Of a DNA stretch of 64,000 nt, positions 26,698-36,000 are shown in pieces. The position numbers and the translations under genes were made by a program. Source of the stretch: Ancylobacter radicis (GTDB lineage: Bacteria > Pseudomonadota > Alphaproteobacteria > Rhizobiales > Xanthobacteraceae); contig NZ_JAHCQH010000004.1 of the NCBI RefSeq assembly GCF_018449475.1, positions 124,001 to 188,000 of the forward strand. The letters are read 5' to 3'. The notes under the pieces are model-generated. The model was not told where the DNA came from, made no database searches, and saw only the letters and a program-made list of their open reading frames with translations. Numbering within the stretch: position 1 is the first letter of the stretch; each line of letters begins with the position of its first letter.

Positions 26698-26806
26698 GGG
26701 GTTGGTGGTGAAGCTCTGGCGGTGAGGGCCTGACAGGGGCGGGTGGGCTCGTAACGGAAGGGCGGGGCTGCTATCGAGGCGGCGTCGCCCCCCGCGAGTT
26801 TCCAGC

Positions 26807-27931
26807 GTGCCCGTCCTCGCCCCCCGCATCGCCATCCCCGCCGCCTATGCCGGGCTGTTCTTCGGCATCGGCGTCTACATCCCGTTCTTTCCGGTCTGGC
26901 TGGAAGGGCGCGGCTTCGACGCCGGGCTGATCGCGCTGACGCTGTCCGTGCCCTTCGGCATCCGCCTGTTCACCATGCCGCTCGGTGGGCTGGTGGCCGA
27001 CCGCAGCGGGCGCCCGCGCGCCACGCTGGCGGCCTATGGGGTGATGACGGCGCTGGCCTTCGCCGCGGTGGCGCTGGCGCCGGGCACGGTGCCGATGCTG
27101 CTGGCGCTGGCCGTTGCGGCCTCGTTCTGGCAGCCGAGCCTGCCGGTGCTCGATGCCTATGCGGTGGCGCGGCGCGCCGAGGGGCGGATCGATTATGGGC
27201 GGGTGCGGCTGTGGGGCTCGCTCGCCTTCATCGCCGGCAATCTCGCCGGCGGCTTCCTGCTGCCGCATCTGCCGGCCGACGCCACGGTGTGGATGATCGT
27301 CGCCGGCAGCCTGGTCGCCGCGCTCTCTGCCCTGACGCTGGAAGAGGTGAAGCTGCCGGCGCGCACCGGCAAGGCCGGCTTTCCGCGCATCTCCCGGGTG
27401 CTGGGGCTGGCCATTCTCGCGGCGGCGCTGGTGCAGGGCTCCCATGCCACGCTCTACGCCTTCGCCTCGATCCACTGGCGCGCGGCGGGGCTGACGGATT
27501 CAGCGGTCGGGCTGATGTGGTCGATCGGCGTCATCGCCGAGGTGGCGCTGTTCCATGTCGGCACGCGGGTGACGCAGCGCCTCGGGCCGGAGAAGCTGCT
27601 GCTGATCGGCGGGCTGGCGGGGCTGGTCCGCTTCGGCGCGATGGGGCTCGATCCGCCCGACGCGCTGGTGCCGGTACTCCAGCTCCTGCACGCGGCGAGC
27701 TTCGGCTGCACCTATCTCGGCACGGTGGAGATGGTCGCCCGCCATGCGCCGGAGGGACGGGGCGCGGCCGTGCAGGCGCTGGCGGCCTGGGCGACGACGA
27801 TCGCCATGGCGCTGGCCACGCTCGCCGCCGGGCCGCTCTGGCAGGGCTTTGGCGGCCATGCCTTTCTGTTTTCCGCCGGGCTGGCCGGCGCGGGCGCCCT
27901 GACCGCCGCGCTGCTGCGCCGGGCCGGCTGA
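26807..27931 (+). CDS. MFS transporter, MFS_1-like (HcaT-type) family
   Basis: 374-residue permease with twelve hydrophobic segments. The start of the fold (AGLFFGIGVYIPFFPVWLEGRG) and the loop 2-3 motif GGLVADRSGRPR are typical of the 3-phenylpropionate/H+ symporter-like subfamily. The start is GTG 26807. It may form a unit with thiD 109 nt upstream. The stop codon directly abuts the convergent epimerase gene. The substrate is unknown. Confidence 0.85.
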   Translation: MPVLAPRIAIPAAYAGLFFGIGVYIPFFPVWLEGRGFDAGLIALTLSVPFGIRLFTMPLGGLVADRSGRPRATLAAYGVMTALAFAAVALAPGTVPMLLALAVAASFWQPSLPVLDAYAVARRAEGRIDYGRVRLWGSLAFIAGNLAGGFLLPHLPADATVWMIVAGSLVAALSALTLEEVKLPARTGKAGFPRISRVLGLAILAAALVQGSHATLYAFASIHWRAAGLTDSAVGLMWSIGVIAEVALFHVGTRVTQRLGPEKLLLIGGLAGLVRFGAMGLDPPDALVPVLQLLHAASFGCTYLGTVEMVARHAPEGRGAAVQALAAWATTIAMALATLAAGPLWQGFGGHAFLFSAGLAGAGALTAALLRRAG

Positions 27932-28909
27932 TCAGCCCCAGAGCGCCGGATCGGGCGGCAGGACGCGGCTGCCCTCATAGACGAGGCCGGGTTCGCGGTC
28001 CTGCGCCAGCAGCAGCGGGCCGTCGAGATCGACCACGCTTGCCATCCCCGCCAGCATCAGCGCCGGGGCCATGGAGAGCGAGGTGGCGACCATGCAGCCG
28101 ACCATGATGGAGAGCCCGGCCGCCTGCGCGGTGCGGGCCAGCTCCAGCGCCTCGGTGAGGCCGCCGGTCTTGTCCAGCTTGATGTTGAGCGCGTCATAGC
28201 GGCCGATCAGATGGCCGAGCGTGTCGGATCCATGCGCGCTCTCATCGGCGCAGACCGGCACGGGGCGCGCGATGAAGGAGAGCAGCGCGTCGTCATCGGC
28301 GGGCAAAGGCTGTTCCACCAGCTCGACGCCGGCCTCGGCGCAGGCCGCGAGGTTGGCGGCGAGGTTGCCGGCGTTCCAGCCCTCATTGGCGTCGACGATG
28401 AGGCGGGTGTCCGGCACCGCGCGGCGGATCGCCTTGAGGCGGGCCATGTCGCCCTCGGTGCCGAGCTTGAGCTTCAGCAGTTCATGGCCGCTGGCGGCGG
28501 CGGCCTGCGCCATCGCCTCGGGGCTGGCGAGGCTGATCGTGTAGGCGGTGACCACCGGGCGGGGCGCCGGCAGGCCGGCAATCTCATGGACAGGCCGGCC
28601 GGTGAGCTTGGCTTCGAGATCCCACAGGGCGCAGTCCAGCGCGTTGCGGGCCGCGCCGGCGGGCAAGATGTGCTGGAGGGCCTTGCGGTCGGCACCCGCC
28701 ACGATCGCCCGGCGGGCCTGCTCGATGGTGGCGACGACATCCTCGACGCTGGCGCCATAGCGCGCATAGGGCACGCATTCGCCGCGTCCAACCGCCTTGC
28801 CCAGCCGTATCTCCACCTTGACGACCACGGCTTCCGTCTTCGAGCCGCGGGCGATGGTGAAGCTGCCGCGAATGGGAAATCGCTCAATGTCAACGGAAAG
28901 CGCGGGCAT
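27932..28909 (-). CDS. Enolase-superfamily dipeptide epimerase (L-Ala-D/L-Glu epimerase type)
   Basis: 325-residue muconate-lactonising-subgroup enzyme. The catalytic layout is complete: K146-x-K148 as the first base, metal ligands Asp173 (VDANEGW), Glu199 (VEQP) and Asp222 (ADES), and the opposite base lysine in NIKLDKTGG (Lys247). This pattern fits L-Ala-D/L-Glu epimerases of murein recycling; related N-acetyl-glutamate racemases (DgcA) share it, so the substrate is not certain. It stands alone on the minus strand, divergent from the Mla operon by 275 nt. Confidence 0.9.
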   Translation of the reverse strand: MPALSVDIERFPIRGSFTIARGSKTEAVVVKVEIRLGKAVGRGECVPYARYGASVEDVVATIEQARRAIVAGADRKALQHILPAGAARNALDCALWDLEAKLTGRPVHEIAGLPAPRPVVTAYTISLASPEAMAQAAAASGHELLKLKLGTEGDMARLKAIRRAVPDTRLIVDANEGWNAGNLAANLAACAEAGVELVEQPLPADDDALLSFIARPVPVCADESAHGSDTLGHLIGRYDALNIKLDKTGGLTEALELARTAQAAGLSIMVGCMVATSLSMAPALMLAGMASVVDLDGPLLLAQDREPGLVYEGSRVLPPDPALWG

Positions 28910-29184
28910 GATGGCAGCCGGTCTTGGTGAGACGAATCACGTTTGCCACCTTAGGCGGCAAGCCGCGAGGGTGGCCAGAGGTGCATTATCTGGGGTTGCG
29001 GTATAGCCGTGCGTCACAAGGAAAGCACACTTTCTGGTGTAGATGGCCTATGCATCATCATGGTACCGCGAAACGGGGCTGCCGGCTCGACAGAGCGTAA
29101 GCTGCACTTGTATGAAGCAAAAGGGCAATTGCGAGCAGGCGCCGCTGCAAGGCTGGGGCTGAAACAGGATGGGAGCCGCTGATC

Positions 29185-30333
29185 TTGGGAGCCGTTGAGG
29201 CACCGCTGCTCGCCACGGCGCGCCACGGGCGCGAACTGGTCTTCGTTGGCAATGGCCGTTGGGTCGCCGCGCAGGGACGGGCGCTGGAAGGCGCTGTCGA
29301 GGCGGCGCTGGCGGAGCTGCGCGCGGGCCAGGCCGAGACGGCGCGGCTCGATTTCTCCGGCGTGCGGCGCCTCGACACGGTCGGCGCGGTGATGCTCGAC
29401 CGGATGATCCGCGAGCTCGACAAGGCGGGCGTGCGCGCCCAGCTGGTGGGACTGGAGCGGCGCTTTCACCCGCTGCTCAAGGAAATCACCAATGGCTGCC
29501 ACGAGGTGCCGCCGGTCAAGCCGCATGCCAGCGCCGTCGTCGGCGGCCTGGAACTGGTCGGCCACGTGGTGGTGGAGACGGGCCGGGACACGCTGTTCTT
29601 CCTGTCTTTCATCGGCGCGGTGGTCGCGGCGCTGCTGCGCGTGCTGGTGCGTCCGCTGACCTTCCGCTGGACCTCGATGGTCTATCACCTGGAGCGCACC
29701 GGGCTGCGCGCGGTGCCGATCGTCGCGCTGATCACCTTTCTGATCGGCTGCATCATCGCCCAGCAGGGCATCTTCCATTTCCGCAAATTCGGCGCGACGA
29801 CCTATGTGGTCGACATGGTGGGCATTCTCACTTTGCGCGAACTTGGCGTGCTGATCGTTTCCATCATGGTCGCCGGCCGCTCCGGCAGCGCGTTCACCGC
29901 CGAGCTGGGCTCGATGCGGATGCGCGAGGAGGTGGACGCGCTGCGGGTGATGGGCTTCGACCCGAATGAAGTGCTGGTGCTGCCGCGCCTCGTCGCGCTC
30001 GTCATCGCCGTGCCGCTGCTGACCTTCATCGGCAATATGTGCGCGCTGTTCGGCGGCGGGCTGGTCGCCTGGCTCTATGGCGACATTTCGCCGACGATTT
30101 TCGTGGCGCGGCTGCAAGAGGCGATCGGCCTCAACACTTTCGAGGTCGGCATGATCAAGGCGCCCTTCATGGCGGCGATCATCGGCCTGATCGCCTGCAT
30201 GGAGGGGATGCGGGTGGGCGGCAGCGCGGAATCGCTCGGCGCCCACACCACCGCCTCGGTGGTGAAGGCGATCTTCCTGGTCATCGTGGTGGACGGGCTG
30301 TTCGCCATGTTCTTCGCCGCCGTGGACATGTGA
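29185..30333 (+). CDS. mlaE: Mla-type lipid ABC transporter permease with N-terminal STAS domain
   Basis: 382 residues. An N-terminal STAS domain (about 10-105, with LDFSGVRRLDTVGAVMLDRMI) is fused to a MlaE permease (about 120-382) that carries GRSGSAFTAELGSMRMREEVDALRV (split around residue 235), the conserved coupling segment contacting the ATPase. In E. coli the STAS domain is a separate protein (MlaB); the fusion is seen in other alphaproteobacteria. It moves phospholipids between inner and outer membrane with MlaF and MlaD. The start is TTG 29185 with GGGAG about 9 nt upstream; no ATG fits the domain. First gene of a four-gene operon. Confidence 0.92.
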   Translation: MGAVEAPLLATARHGRELVFVGNGRWVAAQGRALEGAVEAALAELRAGQAETARLDFSGVRRLDTVGAVMLDRMIRELDKAGVRAQLVGLERRFHPLLKEITNGCHEVPPVKPHASAVVGGLELVGHVVVETGRDTLFFLSFIGAVVAALLRVLVRPLTFRWTSMVYHLERTGLRAVPIVALITFLIGCIIAQQGIFHFRKFGATTYVVDMVGILTLRELGVLIVSIMVAGRSGSAFTAELGSMRMREEVDALRVMGFDPNEVLVLPRLVALVIAVPLLTFIGNMCALFGGGLVAWLYGDISPTIFVARLQEAIGLNTFEVGMIKAPFMAAIIGLIACMEGMRVGGSAESLGAHTTASVVKAIFLVIVVDGLFAMFFAAVDM

Positions 30334-30348
30334 GGCGGTGCTGACGAC

Positions 30349-31170
30349 ATGATCCACACCTCCCATACCGCTTCCTCCGTTCCCGACATCCAGCCGGGCG
30401 AGCCGATCATCTCCGTGCGCGACGTGGTGGTCGGCTTCGGCGAGCGCACCATTCTCAAGGGCCTGTCGCTCGACGTGATGAAGGGCGAGATCATGGGCTT
30501 CGTCGGGGCCTCGGGCGGCGGCAAGTCGGTGCTCACCCGCACCATTCTCGGCCTGGTGCCGAAGCGGTCGGGCACGGTGGAAGTGTTCGGGCAGGACCTC
30601 GACACGCTCACCTATGAACAGCGCCGGCAACTCGAACAGCGTTGGGGCGTTCTGTTCCAGCAGGGCGCACTGTTCTCCTCGCTCACGGTGCGGCAGAACA
30701 TCCAGTTCCCGATGCGCGAATATCTCGACCTGTCGCCCGCGCTGATGGACGAGATCACCATCGCCAAGGTGGAAATGGTCGGGTTGCAGCCGGATGTCGT
30801 GACCAAGATGCCGTCGGAACTCTCCGGCGGCATGATCAAGCGCGTGGCGCTGGCGCGGGCGCTGGCGCTCGACCCGGAAATCCTGTTCCTCGACGAGCCG
30901 ACCTCGGGTCTCGACCCGATCGGCGCGGGGGAATTCGACGAGCTTATCGCCACGCTGCAGCAGACTTTGGGGCTGACCGTATTCATGGTAACCCACGATC
31001 TCGACAGCCTTCACACCGTTTGCGACCGCATCGCCGCCCTGGCCGATGGACAGGTCATCGCCGTGGGACCGATCGACACGATGCTCGCCTCCAAACATCC
31101 CTGGGTCACCGCCTATTTCCATGGAAAGCGGGCCCGCGCGGCGGGCTTCGTCGAGCAGGGGGCGCGCTGA
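30349..31170 (+). CDS. mlaF: Mla-type lipid ABC transporter ATP-binding protein
   Basis: 273-residue ATPase. Walker A is GASGGGKSVLTR (about 53-64), the Q-loop FQQGALFSSL, the signature LSGGMIKRVALARAL (about 160) and Walker B LFLDEPTSGLDP with the H-loop TH at about 216. It is the cytoplasmic motor of the Mla/PqiYebS-like lipid transporter. It lies 15 nt after mlaE and 8 nt before mlaD. Confidence 0.94.
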   Translation: MIHTSHTASSVPDIQPGEPIISVRDVVVGFGERTILKGLSLDVMKGEIMGFVGASGGGKSVLTRTILGLVPKRSGTVEVFGQDLDTLTYEQRRQLEQRWGVLFQQGALFSSLTVRQNIQFPMREYLDLSPALMDEITIAKVEMVGLQPDVVTKMPSELSGGMIKRVALARALALDPEILFLDEPTSGLDPIGAGEFDELIATLQQTLGLTVFMVTHDLDSLHTVCDRIAALADGQVIAVGPIDTMLASKHPWVTAYFHGKRARAAGFVEQGAR

Positions 31171-31178
31171 GCCGGATC

Positions 31179-32225
31179 ATGGAAACACGCGCCAATTACG
31201 TCACCATCGGCCTGTTCACCCTCGCCATCATCGCCGCCGGCTTTGCCTTCGTCTGGTGGTTCACCGGCTCCTCCGGCCGCGGACCGCGCGTCGCTTATGA
31301 CGTGGTGTTCAACGGCGCGGTGAGCGGGCTCCAGACCGGCTCCGCCGTGACCTTCAACGGTATTCCCGTGGGCGAGGTGACGGGGCTGCGGCTTGACGAG
31401 CAGGATCCCCGCCGCGTGGTCGCCACCATCGCGGTGCAGCCGGCCACGCCGGTGAAATCCGATACCCGCGCCCAGCTCGACGCGCAGGTGCTCACCGGCC
31501 TGTCCTCGGTCGGGCTGATCGGCGGATCGGCCAGCGCCGATCCGCTGCCGACCCCGCCCGAGGGCCAGCTTCCGCGCATCCAGGCCGATGCCAGCGCGGT
31601 GCAGGACCTGATGCAGGGCGCGCGCCAGGTGATGGGCCGGGTCGACGACATCGCCCGCCGGGTCGACGACCTGCTGCGGCTCAACGAGACCAAGATTTCC
31701 TCGGTGATCGACAATGTCGACAAGTTCACCACGGCGCTCGGCAATAATTCCGGCAATATCGACCAGCTCATCACCGATGTGAGCTCGGCGGCCAAGCGCA
31801 TCGACACGCTCGCCGGCAATCTCGACCGCACGGTCTCCGCGATCCAGCCGGAGAAGGTGACGGCGATGGTGAACGACATCAGCGATTTCACCGCCCAGCT
31901 TCAGGGCATGTCGGGCAAGATCAATGCGATCCTCGACAATGTGAACGGGCTGACCGCGAGCGAGGAAGGCAAGGGCATGTTCGCCGAGATCACCAGCGCG
32001 GCGGCGGAAGTGCGCAAGCTGGCCGCCAATCTCGACGTGCGCACCGCCGAGCTGACCGTGAACATCAACAAGTTCACCGGTCCGGGACTGCGCCAGTACG
32101 AGGCGCTGGCGGTGGATGGGCGCCGCACGCTGGCGGAGATCGAGCGGGTGTTCCGCAATCTCGAGCGCAATCCGCGGCAATTCATCTTTGGCGGCCAGTC
32201 GGTCCCCAACTATACGGGGCGCTAG
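31179..32225 (+). CDS. mlaD: MCE-domain lipid-binding protein (MlaD-like)
   Basis: 348 residues from ATG 31179. One N-terminal transmembrane helix (VTIGLFTLAIIAAGFAFVWWF) is followed by an MCE domain (about 38-115, YDVVFNGAVSGLQTGSAVTFNGIPVGEV) and a long helical tail to the C-terminus. The tail is longer than E. coli MlaD (about 180 residues) and may form a coiled-coil tube or reach across the periplasm, as in other alphaproteobacterial MCE proteins. The long frame upstream is a shadow of mlaF. Confidence 0.93.
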   Translation: METRANYVTIGLFTLAIIAAGFAFVWWFTGSSGRGPRVAYDVVFNGAVSGLQTGSAVTFNGIPVGEVTGLRLDEQDPRRVVATIAVQPATPVKSDTRAQLDAQVLTGLSSVGLIGGSASADPLPTPPEGQLPRIQADASAVQDLMQGARQVMGRVDDIARRVDDLLRLNETKISSVIDNVDKFTTALGNNSGNIDQLITDVSSAAKRIDTLAGNLDRTVSAIQPEKVTAMVNDISDFTAQLQGMSGKINAILDNVNGLTASEEGKGMFAEITSAAAEVRKLAANLDVRTAELTVNINKFTGPGLRQYEALAVDGRRTLAEIERVFRNLERNPRQFIFGGQSVPNYTGR

Positions 32226-32279
32226 GCGATGCGACGGACGGATGGCGAGAGCAGGGACGGGCGCGTGACGGGAACAGAT

Positions 32280-32885
32280 ATGAGCCGCAAGCTGGCAGGT
32301 TCGGCCGCCGTGGTGGCGCTCGCGCTCGGTCTGGGCGGCTGCGCGTCGCTGCTCGGCGGCGGCGACAAGGCCCTGCCGACCTTCGACCTGACGGCGCCGG
32401 TCGGCTTTACCGCCCCGCGCGCCGGCTCGGCCCAGCTCGTGGTCGCCGGCTCGACCGCCCTTCAGGTGCTCGACACCGAGCGGATCGTGGTCGAGCCGCA
32501 GCCCGGCCAGATCACCTATCTCGGCAAGGCGCAATGGGCCGACCGGCTGCCGGCGCTGTTCCAGGCGCGGCTGATCCAGACCTTCGAGAATGGCAGCCGC
32601 GGGCGCGCCGTCGGCCGTCCGGGCGACGCCATCAATGCCGATTACACGCTGCTGACCGACATCCGCGCCTTCGGGCTCCAGAGCTTCGGCGAGGGGCCGG
32701 AGGCGGTGGTCGAGGTGTCCGCGCGGATCGTCAGCTCCAGCAGCGGGCGCATCGTCGCCGCGCGGGTGTTCAGCGCCCGCGTGCCGGCGACGGGCACCGG
32801 CGGGCCGGAGGCGACGCAGGCGCTCGACGCGGCGGCGGACCAGGTGTTCGTCGAGATCGTGACCTGGACCGGCGGACGGGTCTGA
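32280..32885 (+). CDS. ABC-type transport auxiliary lipoprotein (PqiC/DUF330 family)
   Basis: 201 residues from ATG 32280; the lipobox is LGGC with Cys21 as lipid anchor. The body (about 35-200) matches ABC_trans_aux proteins: a conserved start around KALPTFDLTAPVGF and a central QITYLGKAQWADRLPALFQ. These outer-membrane lipoproteins accompany MCE transporters (PqiC with PqiAB), so it probably forms the outer-membrane end of this Mla-like system. Starts at GTG 32265 or at 32229 are possible. Last gene before a strong terminator. Confidence 0.88.
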   Translation: MSRKLAGSAAVVALALGLGGCASLLGGGDKALPTFDLTAPVGFTAPRAGSAQLVVAGSTALQVLDTERIVVEPQPGQITYLGKAQWADRLPALFQARLIQTFENGSRGRAVGRPGDAINADYTLLTDIRAFGLQSFGEGPEAVVEVSARIVSSSSGRIVAARVFSARVPATGTGGPEATQALDAAADQVFVEIVTWTGGRV

Positions 32886-32917
32886 ACGGCGCTCCTCATC
32901 CGCGACCGCGCTACGAA

Positions 32918-32943
32918 AAAAGGGCCCCTCGCGGGGCCCTTTT
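32918..32943. terminator. Bidirectional terminator between the Mla operon and the giant gene
   Basis: An 11-bp perfect stem AAAAGGGCCCC (32918-32928) with GGGGCCCTTTT (32933-32943), loop TCGC. The A and T runs make it effective on both strands, although the minus-strand gene ends about 100 nt away. Confidence 0.92.
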
Positions 32944-33040
32944 GCTTAGGTCGGGCAGGCGGGTCGGGAAGGCGGGGCGGAGCCCGCAGCCTGCCAGACC
33001 GGCGGGCGGGCCGGAGCCCGCCGCGCGCATCGCTTCGGGT

Positions 33041-36000
33041 TCAGTCGAGACGACCGGCCGCGTGGGCCAGCAGGGTGTAGACCTTGCCGGTGTCGGAGGT
33101 CAGATAAGTCTTGGTGAGCTGCTCGCCGCGCTCGTCGCGCCCGACCTGCTCGATCAGCCGCTCGAACTCGCCGATATAGCGGTCCACCGTGTCGCGGAAT
33201 TCGAGATCGCGCCGGTACTTGCGGCGGATTTCCTCGAAGGTCTGCTGGCCCTGCATGGTGTAGAGCCGGCGGGTGAACACGTTGCGTTCGCCGCGCTTGT
33301 AGCGTTCCCACAGATCGACGGCGGCCTCATGGTCGATCATCCGGGCGATGTCGACCGAGAGCGAGTCGAGCGACTCGATGGCGTGATGCACCGGGCGCTC
33401 GACCTCGCGCTCGCTGCGGCGGTTCTCGGGCTGGCGACCGCGCGGGGCGCCGGGGGCGAGCGAGGGGCCTTCATGGTCGGCGCGGGCCAGCAGCTCGGAC
33501 AGCCAGCCGCCCTGAGCTTCGCTGGCCGGACGGGCCGGCGGGGCGGGCGGTGCCGCCGGGCGGCGCGGCGCGGGAGCCGGGGCCGGCGCGGGACGCGCGG
33601 CGGCCGGGCGGGGCGGCTCGTAGCGCGGCGCGGCCGGAGCCGGGCGGACCTGATCCTGTCGCACCTGCTCCTGACGCGGCGCGGCGGGAGCCGGGCGCGG
33701 GGCGGGCGGGGCGACCGGCGCGGGGCGCTGGGCAACGGGAGCCGGCGCCGGGGCGGGACGCTGGGCGACGGGAGCCGGGGCAGGCGCCGGCATCACCGGG
33801 ACCTGCATCACCGGAGGCTGCATGACGGGCGGCTGCATCACGGGAGCCTCGATGACCGCCGCCGCCGCCACCGGGGCGGCCACGGGGGCGGGCTGCGGCA
33901 AAGGCTGCGGGGCGCGGGCGCGCACGCCGCTGTCGACATCCAGCGTGCGGCCATGGCGCGAGACGATGTCGTTCAGCTCGGCCAGAGCCTTGATCTGCTC
34001 GGCGATGGTGCGGCGCATGGCCGAGGCGTTGGCCTCGGTCTCCTCCGGCAGTTCGAGGATGCCGCGCTTCATCTCCTCGCGGGTGGTCTCCAGCATGGTC
34101 TTGATCGCGGCGATCGAGTCGCGCAGTTCCTCGGCCGTGCCGGTGAAGCCGTTGCGGGCCTCGCCCATCAGCGCGTTCACCTCGTCGACCGCCTGGCGAT
34201 AGGTCTCGCGCAGCGAGGCGAGGGTGCGCTCGCGCTCGGCCTCGGTGGCGCTGCGGATTTCCTCCTGCTGCGCCACGATGGTGCTGGTCGACTGGCTGGC
34301 GGCTTCCAGAATGGTCTTGGACAGCTCCGAGACGCGCTGCTCGGCCTTGCCGAAGGTCTCCTGGATGGAGCGGGCATAGGCGCCGAGCCGCTGGTCGAGT
34401 TCGGCGGTGCGCCCGCCGACCTTTTCGGCCAGCTCCAGCAGCGCCTCGTGGCGGCCGCCGAGCGTCTCGTCGAGATTCTCGTGAGCGGCGCCGAGCGCGG
34501 TGGCGACGCTGGTGATGATGCCGGCCTGCTGGCTGAAGTTCTCGCTGAGCGAGGTGACATCCTGCAGCACGCTGCCGGACACTTCACGCAGCTCGCGGAT
34601 CTGCTCGTCCATGCGGGTGGACGCGCCGCGGCTGGCTTCCTCGACGCTGTAGACCGTGTTCTGGAAGGTCGAGAGGCGCTCGCTGATCGCGCCCTCGATG
34701 GAGGCCAGGTTGTTGGCCGAGCCGGCCAGCACGTCCTGAAGCTGGACATTGACCTCGCCGAGGCGCTCCAGCAGCGACGAGACGTCGCCCTGCAGCGCCT
34801 GATTGGTGGCGGCGATCTCGGCGACGGCGGAACGCCCGCTCTCGGCGATCGAATCGATGAGGCCGGCGCCACGCCCTTCGAGCGTGCTGACGAACTCCTC
34901 GGTGAGGCGGGTCAGTTCGCCGGAGGTGTAGTCGGCGGTCTGGCGGGCCGCGTCGACAATGGTGCTGCCGCGCCCGTCGAGGGCCGAGACGAACTCCTCG
35001 GTGACGCGCGACAGCTCGCCCGAGGTGAATTCGGCGGTCTGGCGGGCGGCGTCGACGAGGGTGCTGCCACGCCCGTCAAGGGCCGCGACGAACTCCTCGG
35101 TGAGGCGGGACAGCTCGCCCGAGGTGAATTCGGCGGTCTGGCGGGCGGCGTCGACGATGGTGTTGCCGCGCCCGTCCAGCGTCTGGACGAATTCGTCGCC
35201 GACGCGGGACAGTTCGGTGCTGGCGAATTCCGCCGTCTGGCGGGCCGCATCGACGAGGTTGGTGCCGCGCTCGTCGAGGGTGCGGATGAAGTCCTCGGTG
35301 AGGCGGGTGAATTCGGAGGAGGTGACGTCGCTGGTCTGGCGCACGGTCTCCACGAGCTGCGAGCCGCGCCCGTCGAACTCGGCGAGCAGGGCATCGCTGG
35401 CGCGGGCGATCTCGTCCACCACCTGGCTGCTGACATGTTTGACGGTGTCGACGAGATGCGAGCCGCGCCCGTCGAACTCGGTGAGCAGGCCGTCGCCGGC
35501 CCGGGCGATCTCGCCGGTGACCTGGCCGCTGAGCTGCTGCAGGGCGGAGACCACGTCGCCGCTCTGGTTGTTGAGGGTGGCGAGCAGGTCGTCGCCGACC
35601 CGCGCCATTTCGGTGGTGGTGGTGTGGCTGGACCGCTGGAAGGCGTCCAGCAGGCCGGCCGTGCGCTGCTCGACCGTGTTGAGCACATCGTCGCTCATCT
35701 GCATGAGCTGGTCGGCGCGCCCGCCGGTCGCCTGCTCGAAGGCCGAGACGATGGCGTCGGAGCGGGTTTCCAGAACGTGCAGCAATTCCTCGCTGGCGCG
35801 GGTGATGTCGTCCACGGCGCCGGCGCGGGTGTTGTCGAGCGCGCGCACCAGATTGTCGCGATGGTCGTCGATGGCGGCCAGCAGCTCGCCGCTGGCGCGG
35901 GAGATTTCGCTGGTGATGCCGAGGCTGCGGTCTTCCAGCGCGGCGAGCAGGCCGTTGCCGCGCTCCTCGACGATGCGGGCGATTTCCTCGGTGCGGGAGT

